From NCBI GenBank assembly GCA_037953625.1, contig CM075649.1, positions 89,595,290 to 89,659,289 on the forward strand: a stretch of DNA of 64,000 bases, given 5' to 3'. A program made the position numbers and the translations under genes. This stretch comes from Crotalaria pallida. Taxonomy: Eukaryota; Streptophyta; Magnoliopsida; Fabales; Fabaceae. Below, piece after piece: positions 1 to 11,211 of this stretch (within the stretch, counting starts at the first letter, position 1; each line of letters begins with the position of its first letter). The notes under the pieces were generated by a model that saw only the letters and a list, made by a program, of their open reading frames with translations, did no database searches and had not been told where the DNA came from.

Positions 1-185
1 CTCTTCGACGTTTTACGAGCCACTGGACTATAGCTATGAACAGGCTATCGACAACCTTATCTTATCAACTACAGTCCCATTGCCCTAGATTTCCTCCTAT
101 AATTCCGTACAGCTTGAGACACAAGGGATAACTACTAAGTTTAATTGCTACAAGTTCTAGAAAGGCTATCTAAACAGTACCTTTC
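1..185. other. Left flank of element A, unidentified
   Basis: No ORF or recognisable feature is visible. The last five bases (181-185, CTTTC) are the left target-site duplication of element A and recur at 48358-48362, so this stretch was originally continuous with the sequence at 48363. Because that right flank carries decayed LTR sequence, this part may belong to the same older repeat (inference). Confidence 0.5.
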
Positions 186-649
186 TGATGAGCATTCTAT
201 TTGTAACACCCCAATTTGGAAATAGAATTTTCACTAAAAATTTGCGCCATTTTTTTTTTATAAAACATTTACATGATATCATTAAAAGGTGAGTTTGCAT
301 ATAAATTTAGTTTCCAAAATATTTTTCAACTTAGTTTTCAAAAGTATATTCTCAACTTATCTTTTCAAAGATTGTAAACAACTTAGTTTCTTGAAAACGG
401 TTTGTTACTTGCACCTAATCCTATTTTCCAAAAAGAAGTGCTACAACCTATCCTCATCCACAAAATAAAACTTGCAATTGAAATTCGAATAAGTTGTTGT
501 TATATATATCTTTAAAAGGATCATTACAAAAGGTTTCGACTCTACGGTCAATATCAAAAATCAAAAAAAAGATTACATAACTTCCTCATCGGGGTTACAT
601 CAAGATCATCAGTGGTTGTCATCCTAAAAGAAATACAAAAGCTACTAAA

Positions 650-1111
650 CTATTCATCGTTGCTGTTCTCTACTGGAGGTGCTTCCTCCGGATCAATTAC
701 ACATTCAACAGGCTCCTCAAGAATGTCTTCTGCTTCCTGCTCTTCTCCGTCTTCTTCCATTTCGTCATCTGGAGCCACCTCAAAGACTTCCAGAACCTCT
801 TCGTCTTCATCTATAAACTCTAAGAGGAAATCTTCTGGTTCGGGGATATCCTCAAAGGTGAACTACCTCAAGGCTGGATGAACGTCATGATACGTAGCTG
901 GTCCACCGTACACACTATCCTTCATAAACATAGAGCTGGTGAAGACTTCGTTCATATTTCCAGTGATTAGCTGATTTGGGTCCAAGATTTCCACTCTAGC
1001 CGGTCCGGTCCAAATCCATCCTTCTCGTTTTACCTCCCAATGACCGAGAGCATCAGCATGCACAATTCCGTTGTTTGAGACTTCTATATAGCAAGTGATT
1101 GGGTCTGCCAT
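650..1111 (-). pseudogene. Short acidic-tailed ORF inside the 6.6-kb LTR, broken by one in-frame stop
   Basis: The minus strand opens with an ATG at 1109-1111 (MADPITCYIEVSNNG...) and runs 82 codons to a TAG at 863-865. The same frame continues for 70 more codons to a TAG at 650-652. The second part is strongly acidic (about half Asp/Glu, e.g. IDEDEEVLEVFEVAPDDE). A single in-frame stop in otherwise open sequence, with low-complexity acidic bias after it, suggests a once-intact protein of about 152 residues. I do not recognise the family. Its place near the 3' end of an LTR is unusual. Confidence 0.5.
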
Positions 1112-4100
1112 CTGTGATCATTACCCAAATGACCACAGAAAAAGGAAGATAGGGAAAAGAGAAGAGAGTCAACGATCCAGACAATAGATTGTCGACGGCA
1201 TGGTCTTAATCTAAGGAATTACAATAAGACCATACACATACAATAACAAGACATAATTACTTACTTTCCGTATTGCATACTTTATCAGGATTATCATTAT
1301 TTTTCAAGGGTTCCACATTCACAACACCACCATTATTTAAGGATTTTGATAAAACTTTCCCATAATTAATATTTCAATACTCTAACAAGGCGAAGTCGTT
1401 GAGTTAAGGGTAAATTAGCACACACGTTACATCTCCTCCTTCAATATCCAACCACATCCTAGTTCGGAAAGCAGATGGGATGCACAGGAATCCTAACCAT
1501 GCTGACCTCGAAGCCAAAGGGTACGTACCAGCTGAAACCACGCCAGTTGGCCAGCAAAAATAAAATCAATCATCAATTCATAAGTTCATCAAAAATAATC
1601 GATGGCTTCTAGTCCCATTCGGATTCCCTCTACACCATCCATGATTTGCTCAAGGGGGCGACAGCTCTATCCCTAGTTCTCGAGTGTAGTCCTCACTACG
1701 ACCAACGACCAGCAGGTGCCCTTGATCACTGTAGCATCGTTCCACCTAGGGTAGTGCTCTTAGGCTTCTTGACGAATCACCATCATTTCCCTCCCCTATC
1801 GCAATCACCACTTGGCAGAATGCCCGACCTCCAAGTATACGGTATCTTTCCTCTCCACTACTTCACTCTCAACGTAGTTAGAAAGGATTGGGTCCTAAAG
1901 TCTTTTAAATCTTTTAAAGTATTTTAAAATCTTTTATTAATCCTAAGTTTGGTCGACCCATTCTAAGCCGCGCTTCTAACGGGCCTCGACCTCTAAGGGA
2001 CCACAGCAAAACTTCATCGTCGTACAGTGGAATCCACAAGACGTAATCACGGCATACTCATTCACGTGATTAGTCACTAAAAAGGGAATAATTTTAATGT
2101 CATTGTGCCACGATGCACCATCACTGTACAGAAACATCATTTTCGCATATTATCAATACTTAATCATTTCATACTTCTTTCAAGCGCATCACAACTTGCT
2201 CCAAGGGTTCATTCACATTCCCATAACTATTATTTCTCATTAACTCCAACACTTCTAAATCATACATTTCCCTTAGAACATTACAACATAATCTTCAACA
2301 TTCTCAAAATTGTTTAACAACATTCCTTATATACTCATGCAAGCATAATATAATATAATCACAAATATATCAAATAATAAAATAGAGTCACTGTCTCAAC
2401 GAAGGACGACTAAACATATCCTACACTCAATTGTCGTCTCGTATCTTGACGTGTAACCCGGATTCCGACTTTTGAGATGGTCCAAATCATCCTACTGTAA
2501 TCCTTAGTGCCATTATGTCTAAAGGAAGTTGCTCTCTCACCTTAATAGGCTGTGCAGGGATTTAGGATCTACTGAATTCGTAGTCGCGCTATCGATTTCC
2601 CGACTGCAAAAACTTCTAATCAAATCACATCAATTTAAAATTAATTATTGCTATAGCTTTTGGACAAATACTATTTTCTTAAAACTTTTGACATCCTTTT
2701 TGAAAGAATATACGTAAACTCTTAAAAATAAATAACTCCTTTTAAAAATCCAAAACTTTTGAAATTTAAATACAGACTATAGTATCAGAAAATCACTTTT
2801 TCTTTTTAGCCTTTAAATCATGGAAAATCTTTTCAAAATTCAATATAACTTTTAAAACATAATCCTAACACCTTAAGGATAAATCTAAATTTTTCTTTTA
2901 CTAACCATCTTGCTTCTAAGCACCCTATAACAACTACCAGGTTCAGACTACACATACAGCATGACTTAAGGTATTTTTCTTTTTGATGCAACTTTTAAAT
3001 CAGGTTAAGCAGTAAACAATTTTTCGCAAAAACATGTTATAAACATATAAAACTAAAGAAGAAAATAAACTCAAACACTCAAAGTAAAAAAAAAATACTT
3101 TTTCATCATTAATTAAATTGAACTATAAGCAGAGTACAGAAAGTTCATTTTCAAGCATCAGTACATTCGCACAGTAATAAATATTCACACCACTTAAAAG
3201 TAATTAACCAAATTTAGTCTTTGAAAACATTAATTTCTCAAAGTCATTGAAGTTTTGGAATCATGTAAATACTCATAAAATAACTCATTTCCAAAAGAAA
3301 CCTTTAAAATCAAAGATCAAATCAATATTTTTTTTTATATAACATCCTTCAATCATTCTCCACATTTTCATACAAGTACAAACAATATTTCATTCAAACA
3401 CTTCCACAAAAATTACTTAAAAAAAATCCACTTTTAATCCTAAACAGTTATATTTCAAGATTTAATCATTCAAGACATATCATAACATGAATATCATACA
3501 TTTTTCTAATTTTTTGACAGCATGCATATCTAAGCTTAAAAATTCAATTTCTCTTATACAGAATACCGAAAACACATGCCGTTTCTTCCTAAATTCTTAT
3601 TACAACTTCTAAAATAAAATGACCAAAACTAAACAAAATAAAATAGTTGCATCTGTTGTACAGCCACTGAAAAAGTTGCATTCATTCAAGACATTCAAGT
3701 AAAGCAATTATACACAATCCCTACTTATGCCAAAGACTTTACAACATTATTATTTCTAATAAAATATTACTTTTTCTTTAATTCTAAATTCTGGACAGCA
3801 ACTTAATATTTTTATTTACATTACTTTAATCAATCAAAATTACTCATATCTATTCGTTTCTACATTATATGGCACATACAAACTAAGCATCACTAATACT
3901 CTTAAAAATAATCATTTGAGATCTTAAATAAATAAATTTTCCAGAATAAAAATTAAATTTCCAGAATTAAAATGAAACTTTCAAAATTAATCTTTTCCAT
4001 ATAAACATGTAATATATTCCATAAACATACTAAAGCAATCATCAAATCAATTTGGAAAAACTTAATTATTTTAATTCCTTTTTCTCTAAAATTCGACTAG

Positions 4101-4921
4101 CATATAGAAAAGTCAGAAAAAAATATTTTTAATTCCTAAAGCATCTATATAATATAATTACATCATTTTGTATACTAAAAATAAGAGGTTTACTCATTAT
4201 AAAATAGATACCTTTTAGAAAATAATTTACTTTTTCCAGCAACTAACATTTACAAACACATCAACCACACACTCATACAATTGATAAATACATGTTCTTA
4301 TAGGTTTATAACAACTACCATTTGTTACTATTTCTTTTAAACAATTAACTATAATTTAACTACACATCAAACAACAAACAAATTACAAAAATTATTTTAA
4401 AATAAGGATCATAGGCCTCACGGCCTACTTATATTTATTATATTTCCAGAAATTTCATTTTTGTTTATTATCCTAATTCATTGTTCTTATTTAACTTAAA
4501 TCCAAACTAAAGAAAATCAAATGCAATCAAACAATAACAAATACATAAAAATTACATAAAATATAATTCCACACACTCTAAGAACATCAAAAATTTCCAG
4601 AATTAATTTTATTTCCAAAAATCATTTTTAGTTCCTTTAAATCATTTTCATTTCATTTCTATTTTAAGGAAAATACTTATTTGTTTTCATTCTTTTTAGA
4701 GACTTAAGTATAACTCAAATACACATGAAATAGCAACAATTATCATACAATATACATACATACATACACGATCCAGAAAAGAAAAGAAAATAAAAATCAA
4801 AAATAAAAATCCATTTTAATCTTTTATTCATTTCCATTCTCTTTTATTTTATTAAACAACAATACAATACCTATACTAAAATACATAAATCAATCTTCAA
4901 TTCTTCCATTATATCACACGG

Positions 4922-4971
<50 letters not shown>

Positions 4972-5540
4972 AGAAATTAATTATTTTCTATTATTATTTA
5001 CTTATTGATTATTATTCCTTAAAACCAAGAAATAAAACAATTAAAAGACAAAAGATAAAAACTTATTCAATTATACAAAAATCCTCTATAATTCATATAG
5101 TTTAAGAAATGAAGTAAACTAAAAAATAAAATGATTATACTCATCAACAATTTTTAGCCATCTTAAGAATTAAAGAAAAGGGGAGATAAATCCCTTTAAA
5201 CACCAATTTTGTGTCGCTTTTCTCATTCTTAATTCATATGACTCAAGAACAATATCACTAAAAAAATAAATTTAAAATGAAAATAAAAATTTAGAACTTG
5301 ACTATAGAAGAAATTGAGAAGGTTTAAACAAAAGTATAAACAAAGTAACTTAAGAATAGCTTAAATAAATAAGTGATTTTGGGTTACCTCTACTCCTTAA
5401 GCTTTTTAGAAAACTTCAAGCAACAAGCAATTTCTCCCTCCTTCCTTAGCTTACTCGTCCCTCTCTCCCTCTATTCTTAGAATTTTATTTTTTTCTTTTG
5501 TAAAACTATCAAAGTTTTGCGTGTGAAAAATGTGGGAACT
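1112..5540. other. AT-rich non-coding interior of the 6.6-kb LTR
   Basis: No convincing coding sequence is seen; the short ORFs here lack domain character. The part at about 1400-2130 is recognisably related to 48640-49400, including the shared phrase GCGCTTCTAACGGGC. The rest is A/T-rich with runs of A and T. Confidence 0.6.
4923..4967. repeat. (TA)n microsatellite
   Basis: An uninterrupted TA dinucleotide run of about 44 bases inside the 6.6-kb LTR. Confidence 0.95.
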
Positions 5541-5542
5541 AA

Positions 5543-5558
5543 GGCTATCTATTTATAG
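5543..5558 (-). promoter_or_regulatory. Putative TATA box of the 6.6-kb LTR
   Basis: The minus strand reads ACCTATAAATAGATAG, an almost ideal plant TATA box. Downstream on that strand is a pyrimidine/purine-biased stretch (5400-5520) typical of an LTR R region. It supports transcription leftward, in agreement with the strand of the small ORF at 650-1111. Confidence 0.6.
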
Positions 5559-6620
5559 GTGTTGAGGATGCATTTCCCCTCCATTTTTCGGAGCAATATT
5601 CGGCCCCCCTTCATCAAGTCTTATTCAAAAATTTTCAAACACTACTTGGAACATGAACTAGCATTAAATGGGATTTTGTTGATTCCTAAAGCCTTTTAAT
5701 TCATGGTTTATTCTCACAATTTTCAGAACTATTCTTCCCCTCTTTCTACTAATATTTGGATGGCACATTATACATAAAATAGGAGAGAAAATTTTTCATT
5801 GGTTCTTTGTGGAGGTGCCTACATTATTAACCAATGATATTAAACTATCATTTTAAATAAATCAGAAAATAATTAAGAAAATATTTAAATATAGAATGTG
5901 CAGTCAAACATCACTAAAATAAATATTTAAATATACCAATAAAAATATTTTATAGTCCATTAAATTATTTTATGCCCCAAAATAATTTTTCTTAATTAAA
6001 ATTATCAATATTCGATTTTCTACCTACTGTACATAAATTTTTGTAAATGTCAAAATAAAAATTCCATTTTCATATATTCAGATACTACATTTCAATACGA
6101 TCATTTTCATATAAATTTTATAATTTTTGGACTTACGGTTTGAAAGTTATGAATTTTTAAAGTCCTAAGATCATTTCCTTCAAAAATACACTTCCTAAGC
6201 TTTCAAATAATTTAAAATAAGAAAAATACGAAAATACACTTTATTTAAATGATAGTACAGTATACAACTTCAGAAATGTATTTTTATTTTCAAAATAAAA
6301 TATACTTGAAACAAAAGGTTATTTAATGCATTAAAACCATACATTCATTCTTAAAACTCAAAAATTCGTTTACTATTGTAGCAGTGATAAAATTTCGAAA
6401 ACTCTAAAATAAAAATCAAAACTTTATATTTTCATAAAATATATTTCGATACGATCGTTTTGACATATCATTTGTAATTTTTCGATGTACGGTTGAAAAG
6501 ATATGAATTTCTAAATACAGGATACTTTAATCCTTCCACATGCATTTCATTTTCTAAAATTATTTAAATCAAAAATTATACTTTAAAATATTTCATTTAA
6601 ATATAATAGGGAAAACATTG

Positions 6621-6674
6621 GTATATATATATATATGTATTAACGCCACATATATATATATATATATATATATA
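6621..6674. repeat. Interrupted TA microsatellite
   Basis: Two TA runs separated by about 14 bases, in the U3-like part of the 6.6-kb LTR. Confidence 0.9.
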
Positions 6675-8050
6675 ATTATAAAATATACTTATATTTTGAT
6701 TAAAACCAATTTTCGAATAACCAAACCTCATTAAATTGTCCTTAAAATAAATATGATCGATTAAAATCAAATCAGAAATAAAATATTAAGATTTAAATAA
6801 ATTGGTTAAAATTGAGGGTCTCACACTATTTCCCATTATTCCTTGCATTATTTTACTCTTATTATTGATACTTGTTGCCCATTTGACATTGTTTAGCTTG
6901 ATTTTGTGATTTAGAGTTTATTGGACTAATATTTCGAATATTGTTTAATTTGGGATTATTTAGCCTAATTAATTCTATTTCTATTTTCAGGTCATATGTG
7001 GCACAAGGACACTATGGGCATTTTTGGAAATGAAGATTGAAGTATTGAAGTGAAGATTGTAATTTGCATTTAGGTCCCTTTTTAGTTGTAATTTTCAGAA
7101 TAGTGTTTCTTAGGACTTTGGCCCATTTTTTAGGCTCATTTTCATGACTAAAAGAAGGGAAATTCGTGTAAGGGTTTGGAATACACTTCCATTTCAGATT
7201 TCTCACTCTCTCTCTGTAACATCCCGAATTTTAATTCCAATAATATTTAGAATAACGATAAGATTTGGAAGTAAGGATTATTCTAAAAAGGATGTAAAAT
7301 GATGGATTAGGAGTTCTTTGAATGCCATAAAGGAATCAAGAAGCATTGGCATCAAAAGGGAGGTTGAAAGATGAATAAAAGAGCGTTAGAAGCGATGTTT
7401 TTGGTGTTATAAACACCCTATATTAGGAAATTCAAAATAAATGATTTACAACTCTAAACACAAATTCCACCGTTGGATGTGAAGTAGGATAGGTGAGGAA
7501 GCTTGCTTTAAAATTTAAGGAACATCCAACGGTTAACGAAGAAGTTATGGCCTTTCAAAGTCTGGATACTTAAAAATTGTGCAGCTTAATTGCCTCTTAA
7601 TCGATTAAGCTGCAATTTAATCGATTAATCATCGATTAAAGGCTGTTGCTGTGAAAAAAATAAAAGCGAATCCACACGTTGCTCTTGCCAAAATGCACGA
7701 ATTTCCTCTCTCTAGGGCACAAAACCTCTCATCCCAAATCCATCAAGCTTCAAGGGAATCACTCCAAAACCCATCATCAAGTCCCTTTTTGTCTCTCCAA
7801 GTAAGTACTCATGTTCTTGAAGTTCCTCTCTCTCTTTAATTTGGATTTTCACTCTCTCTCTCTCTTTCCCTTCTTTGGGAAAATTCGAATTTCCTCTTGA
7901 AATGGGGCCATAATTTCATCCTCATTCCATTCCTTTGACATAGGGAAGATTATCATCACTCTCTTTACCTACGTGCGTTTGGAGCTCTTTGTTTTTGGAG
8001 CGTTCGGAGCTAAGGCTTGGGTTTTTCCGCTCTCCCTCTCCTTGGTTAAG

Positions 8051-9583
8051 GTAAGGGGGTGGATATAGTGAGCATTGGCTTGTTCTAGGAAAGGGTTTGT
8101 GTTTAGATATAATGGTTGTCTAGGAGTTTATATGTTAGGGTAGGAAATTAGAAATCCTAATTTAGAAACTAAGGAAATTGTTGAAAATAGGCTTAATTAT
8201 TAATTATGGAATTCTAAGAAGTAGAGAATGAGGTTAGGTTTTAATTGAGGAAATAAATGGCATGAACCCCAAATGTAGGATTTTCAATCAATAATTTGGA
8301 TAAGTGAAAATAAATGTGGTTGTTGCATGATTATATGAAAAGGGTGAAGTTTGTTATTAATTGTACTCTAATTGTTTATGTGAATTATGACTTGTGGCTA
8401 GTTGGATATAAATATGATGGTGCTTGTGCTTGGAATGTTTTGGTAAATATTAAATGGAATTGGTAGACAAAATAATGACAAATAATACGGACAATTAATA
8501 TTGGATAAATATGGTGAAGTATCGTAGGCCTTCGATTTGGGGGAGACGATACATCGTAAAATTGGGGTTGTATTGTAGACCTTCGATTTGGGGGAGACAA
8601 TACAACGTAAACGGGGCGATGTATGTAGGCCTTCGATTTGGTGGAGACATACATCGTCGATGGTGTATGTATGTAGGCCTTCGATTTGGTGGAGACATAC
8701 ATACACCGTAAATAAAAAGGAAAAGGAAATAAAAATGGTAAATGTCATAGGTGGTTGTATTGACCCTGTGGCCTGATAAATGGTAAATGTCACAGGTGGT
8801 TGTATTGACCCTGTGGCGTGGCGCAGGTGGTTGTATTGACCCTGTGGCCTAAATAAAATGGTACATGTCACAGGTGGTTGTGTTGACCCTGTGGCACGGC
8901 GCAGGTGGTTGTATTGACCTTGTGGCCAAATAATAAAGAGGTAAAACGGTAATGGAAAAGCGATGTATGTAGGCCTTCGATTTGGTGGAGACATACATAC
9001 ACCCTAAATAAAAAGGAAAAAGGAAAGGACAATGGATAAAATAAGGTAAACGGTAAAGGAAAAGCGATGTATGTAGGCCTTCGATTTGGTGGAGACATAC
9101 ATCGTGATTGGTGTATTATGTAGGCCTTCGATTTGGTGGAGACATACATACACCGAAAATAAAAGGAAATGAATAAGGAAACAGGGGAATAAAATCGAAT
9201 AAGATAATGGTAATGGAAACGCGATGTATGTGGGCCTTCGATTTGGTGGAGACATACATCGTGATTGGTGTATGTATGTAGGCCTTCGATTTGGTGGAGA
9301 CATATATACACCATAAAAATAAGGAAAAGGTAAGGGATTAAAAGGGATTTCTTTGGAAATGGGGAAAATAAATAAAAGGGAACCAAAGGGTGAAAAGGAA
9401 TTAACTAAAAAGGGAATCGGCACTTATAAAATGATGGAATTGGAAAATATGGTATGTTTGTGATGAACTTGTACTTATGTGGATAAATTGCTAATTGTGT
9501 TTGGCCTGGTTAGTTGTTATGTCTATCTAGAAACTGCTATTCTATTTCACGTGCAATGCTCACTCCCTTACTATACTTTACAG
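8051..9583 (+). other. Putative LTR-internal intron of B (5' LTR copy)
   Basis: The donor is AAG|GTAAGG at 8050/8051 and the acceptor is TTTACAG|GTACAGAG at 9583/9584, preceded by a pyrimidine-rich stretch. The same donor and acceptor phrases flank a 1.47-kb stretch in the LTR of E and a 980-bp stretch in the LTRs of D, although the intervening sequence differs greatly. No transcript is available, so splicing is inferred. Confidence 0.5.
8514..9312 (+). repeat. Array of stem-loop modules in the 5' LTR of B
   Basis: Repeated units have the loop AGGCCTTCGATTTGGTGGAG (two early units have GGGGGAG at the end, one has AGACC at the start) between complementary arms. Arms differ from unit to unit: CGATGTATGT with ACATACATCG, GGTGTATGTATGT with its complement, GTTGTATTGT with ACAATACAAC. 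A second type, CACAGG...CCTGTG around TGGTTGTATTGAC, occupies about 8736-8926 (five copies). The unit at about 8963-9002 is a hybrid of two neighbours. Confidence 0.9.
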
Positions 9584-10063
9584 GTACAGAGATTGAGATT
9601 GCACAGCCCCCGGCCGAGCAGGAGTACTTTCCCTTACAGGGAAAGTTGGGTTATTATGGGATTTAGAATATAATATGGGCTTAAGCCTCTTATGTTATTT
9701 TGATGTAAATTTAATATGCATATCTCGAATGAGGCTTAGGATGGTTTTGCTTTGCTAAAGTTATAACTTTTGGTTTCAATACTCAAACTTAGTATTCCCG
9801 CTATTACTCTGATTAATTATGCACTCTGATATTTTTGGAGCCCATTGGGCCTGGATATGTTTTAGAAATATTATCTGAAGCCCTGCTGGCTATTGGTTGT
9901 TTAATTAAAATTGTTTACCACAGGTTGAATTTTTGGATTAGTCCGAAAAACAGACTAAACTCCGTCCGTTTGACGGGTGATTTTATTATATTAAAAAGGA
10001 ATTTTTAAGTACACATTTTTAATACTTGGGAGTTAAGGGTAGTAATTATAAGGGTGTACATTT

Positions 10064-10078
10064 TTGGTATCAGAGCAG
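10064..10078 (+). promoter_or_regulatory. Primer binding site of B (initiator tRNA-Met)
   Basis: TTGGTATCAGAGCAG lies 3 bases after the 5' LTR. TGGTATCAGAGC is the usual complement of the plant initiator tRNA-Met 3' end. Confidence 0.9.
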
Positions 10079-10119
10079 TTTTTCCTCGGCCTTTGGAGTG
10101 TGGACTCACATCTCCGATG

Positions 10120-10140
10120 GTTACTCACCAAGCGAGTAAC
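10120..10140 (+). promoter_or_regulatory. Conserved stem-loop 3' of the primer site (B)
   Basis: Stem GTTACTC / GAGTAAC, loop ACCAAGC, about 55 nt downstream of the primer site. The same hairpin sits at the same distance in D (29907-29927) and E (42551-42571), on the minus strand in both. Confidence 0.7.
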
Positions 10141-10239
10141 TGATTCGTTTAGTAAGAGTTTAAGTCTAGGAATAGGATATTTAGGTTATTGATTAAGTAT
10201 TCAGTCTTTAACTGGTTGTTCCCTTCGTGACCTAACAGT

Positions 10240-11211
10240 ATGGCTGGGCGACGTACCGTAAATGATCGGATGGCTGCTATATTGAAGAACCTGATTCAAA
10301 TGAATCAGAATCAGGCCCGAATGCAACAGAACCAAGCCGAAAACATCGCAGCAGCTGCAGCAGCAGCATTGAATCCACCACCCATTCCTGTCTAAATCGA
10401 CTGGATGGCTCGATTTAGGAAATGCGAACCGCCTAGGTTCGAAGGAGGGTATAATCCTGATGGAGCTCAGCGATGGCTCAAGGAAATTGAGAAGATCCTT
10501 CGCACCATGGCGCCACCTGCTGAACAAACTGTGTTGCTAGCGCAATATATGTTGACTGATGAAGCAGAGTATTGGTGGGAACGAGTGCGAAGAGAATTGG
10601 AGGCAGCTAATCAGGATATCACTTTTGATCTGTTTAAGGCTCACTTCCTGGGAATGTATTTTCCTGAGGATGTTCGTAGGGAAAAACAGATCGCTTTTCT
10701 GCATCTGGAGCAAGGAAGTATGACTGTCGGTGAGTATGCGGCACAATTTGAAGATCCGATTCTCTATTCTGGCAATTATCCGGACGCAGACGAACGCACC
10801 AAGTGTATTAAATTTGAAGCAGGTCTCAATGCCAGGATTCGGACTATCTTTGTGCACCAGGGTATAGCTAACCTCTCTCAGCTGGTGAATATGACTAGCG
10901 CTTATGAGAAGAGTTTGAATCAGCAGGAAGCAGAGGAAAGGAGCAAGAATATACCGAATGAAGTAGGTCTCAACAAGGGTAAGGGACTGGCTCAAGGATC
11001 AGGTCCGCACGCCGTTAACCGCACCAGAGCAGTGGTGCTAGAGAATGCGGGTCAGAGTGCGACCGCTTCAAGGACCAGGCCACCATGTCCACATTGTGGA
11101 GGATCCCATACTCGTATGTGTTGGATGCTGGAGCAGCGTAGAAAGGAAGGTCTCTGCTTCCAATGCGGCCAACCCGGACACCGTGCTGCAAACTGTCCTA
11201 TGGGCACATAG
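10240..11211 (+). pseudogene. Gag of element B with one in-frame stop
   Basis: The natural start is the ATG at 10240 (MAGRRTVNDR...), 51 codons before an in-frame TAA at 10393-10395; the frame continues from the internal ATG at 10405 for 268 residues. That part holds the retrotransposon Gag domain (residues about 5-170, with EAEYWWERVRREL and an FKAHFLGMYFPEDVRREKQ segment). Two zinc-binding motifs follow: CPHCGGSHTRMC (CX2CX3HX3C) and the classic knuckle CFQCGQPGHRAANC (CX2CX4HX4C). Gag forms the particle and binds the RNA. The frame ends shortly after the knuckle, where protease would normally follow, so pol is absent. The stop probably came from a CAA or CAG codon (inference). Confidence 0.88.

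Larger units (their letters stand above)
202..6825 (-). mobile_element. 6.6-kb solo-LTR-like insertion with very long LTR
   Basis: This block is inserted in the 5' LTR of A. Read on the minus strand it starts TGTGAGACCCTC and ends GGGGTGTTACA, i.e. TG...CA ends, and is flanked by a 5-bp duplication CTATT. No second copy of its ends lies inside it, no primer site is apparent and there is no pol, so it behaves as one long LTR left after LTR-LTR recombination. A minus-strand TATA box lies about 1.27 kb from its 5' end and a short broken ORF near its 3' end. LTRs of 5 kb or more are known in Ogre/Tat elements; that assignment is inference. A heavily deleted complete element is the alternative. 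Confidence 0.7.
7215..10060 (+). repeat. 5' LTR of element B
   Basis: It runs from TGTAACATCC to GGGTGTACA, next to the primer site. Its partner is 13022-15942. It lacks one T in the terminal GTGTTACA and is 75 bp shorter, chiefly because modules of its hairpin array are missing (one at about 8771 and part of two at about 8965-9005). Confidence 0.93.

Noticed and set aside
1646..2317. Two plus-strand ORFs in the 6.6-kb LTR
   Set aside because: They are opposite to the promoter, lack domain character, and the related copy at 48640-49400 does not keep the frames.
8514..9312. CRISPR-like regularly spaced repeats
   Set aside because: Repeats are palindromic modules with irregular spacing inside a plant LTR, with no unique spacers and no cas genes.
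8398..9423. Several minus-strand ORFs with repeated MSPPNRRPTYI peptides, and the same at 14199-15304
   Set aside because: They are translations of the hairpin array. Openness comes from the repeat, frames change between copies, and no protein family is suggested.
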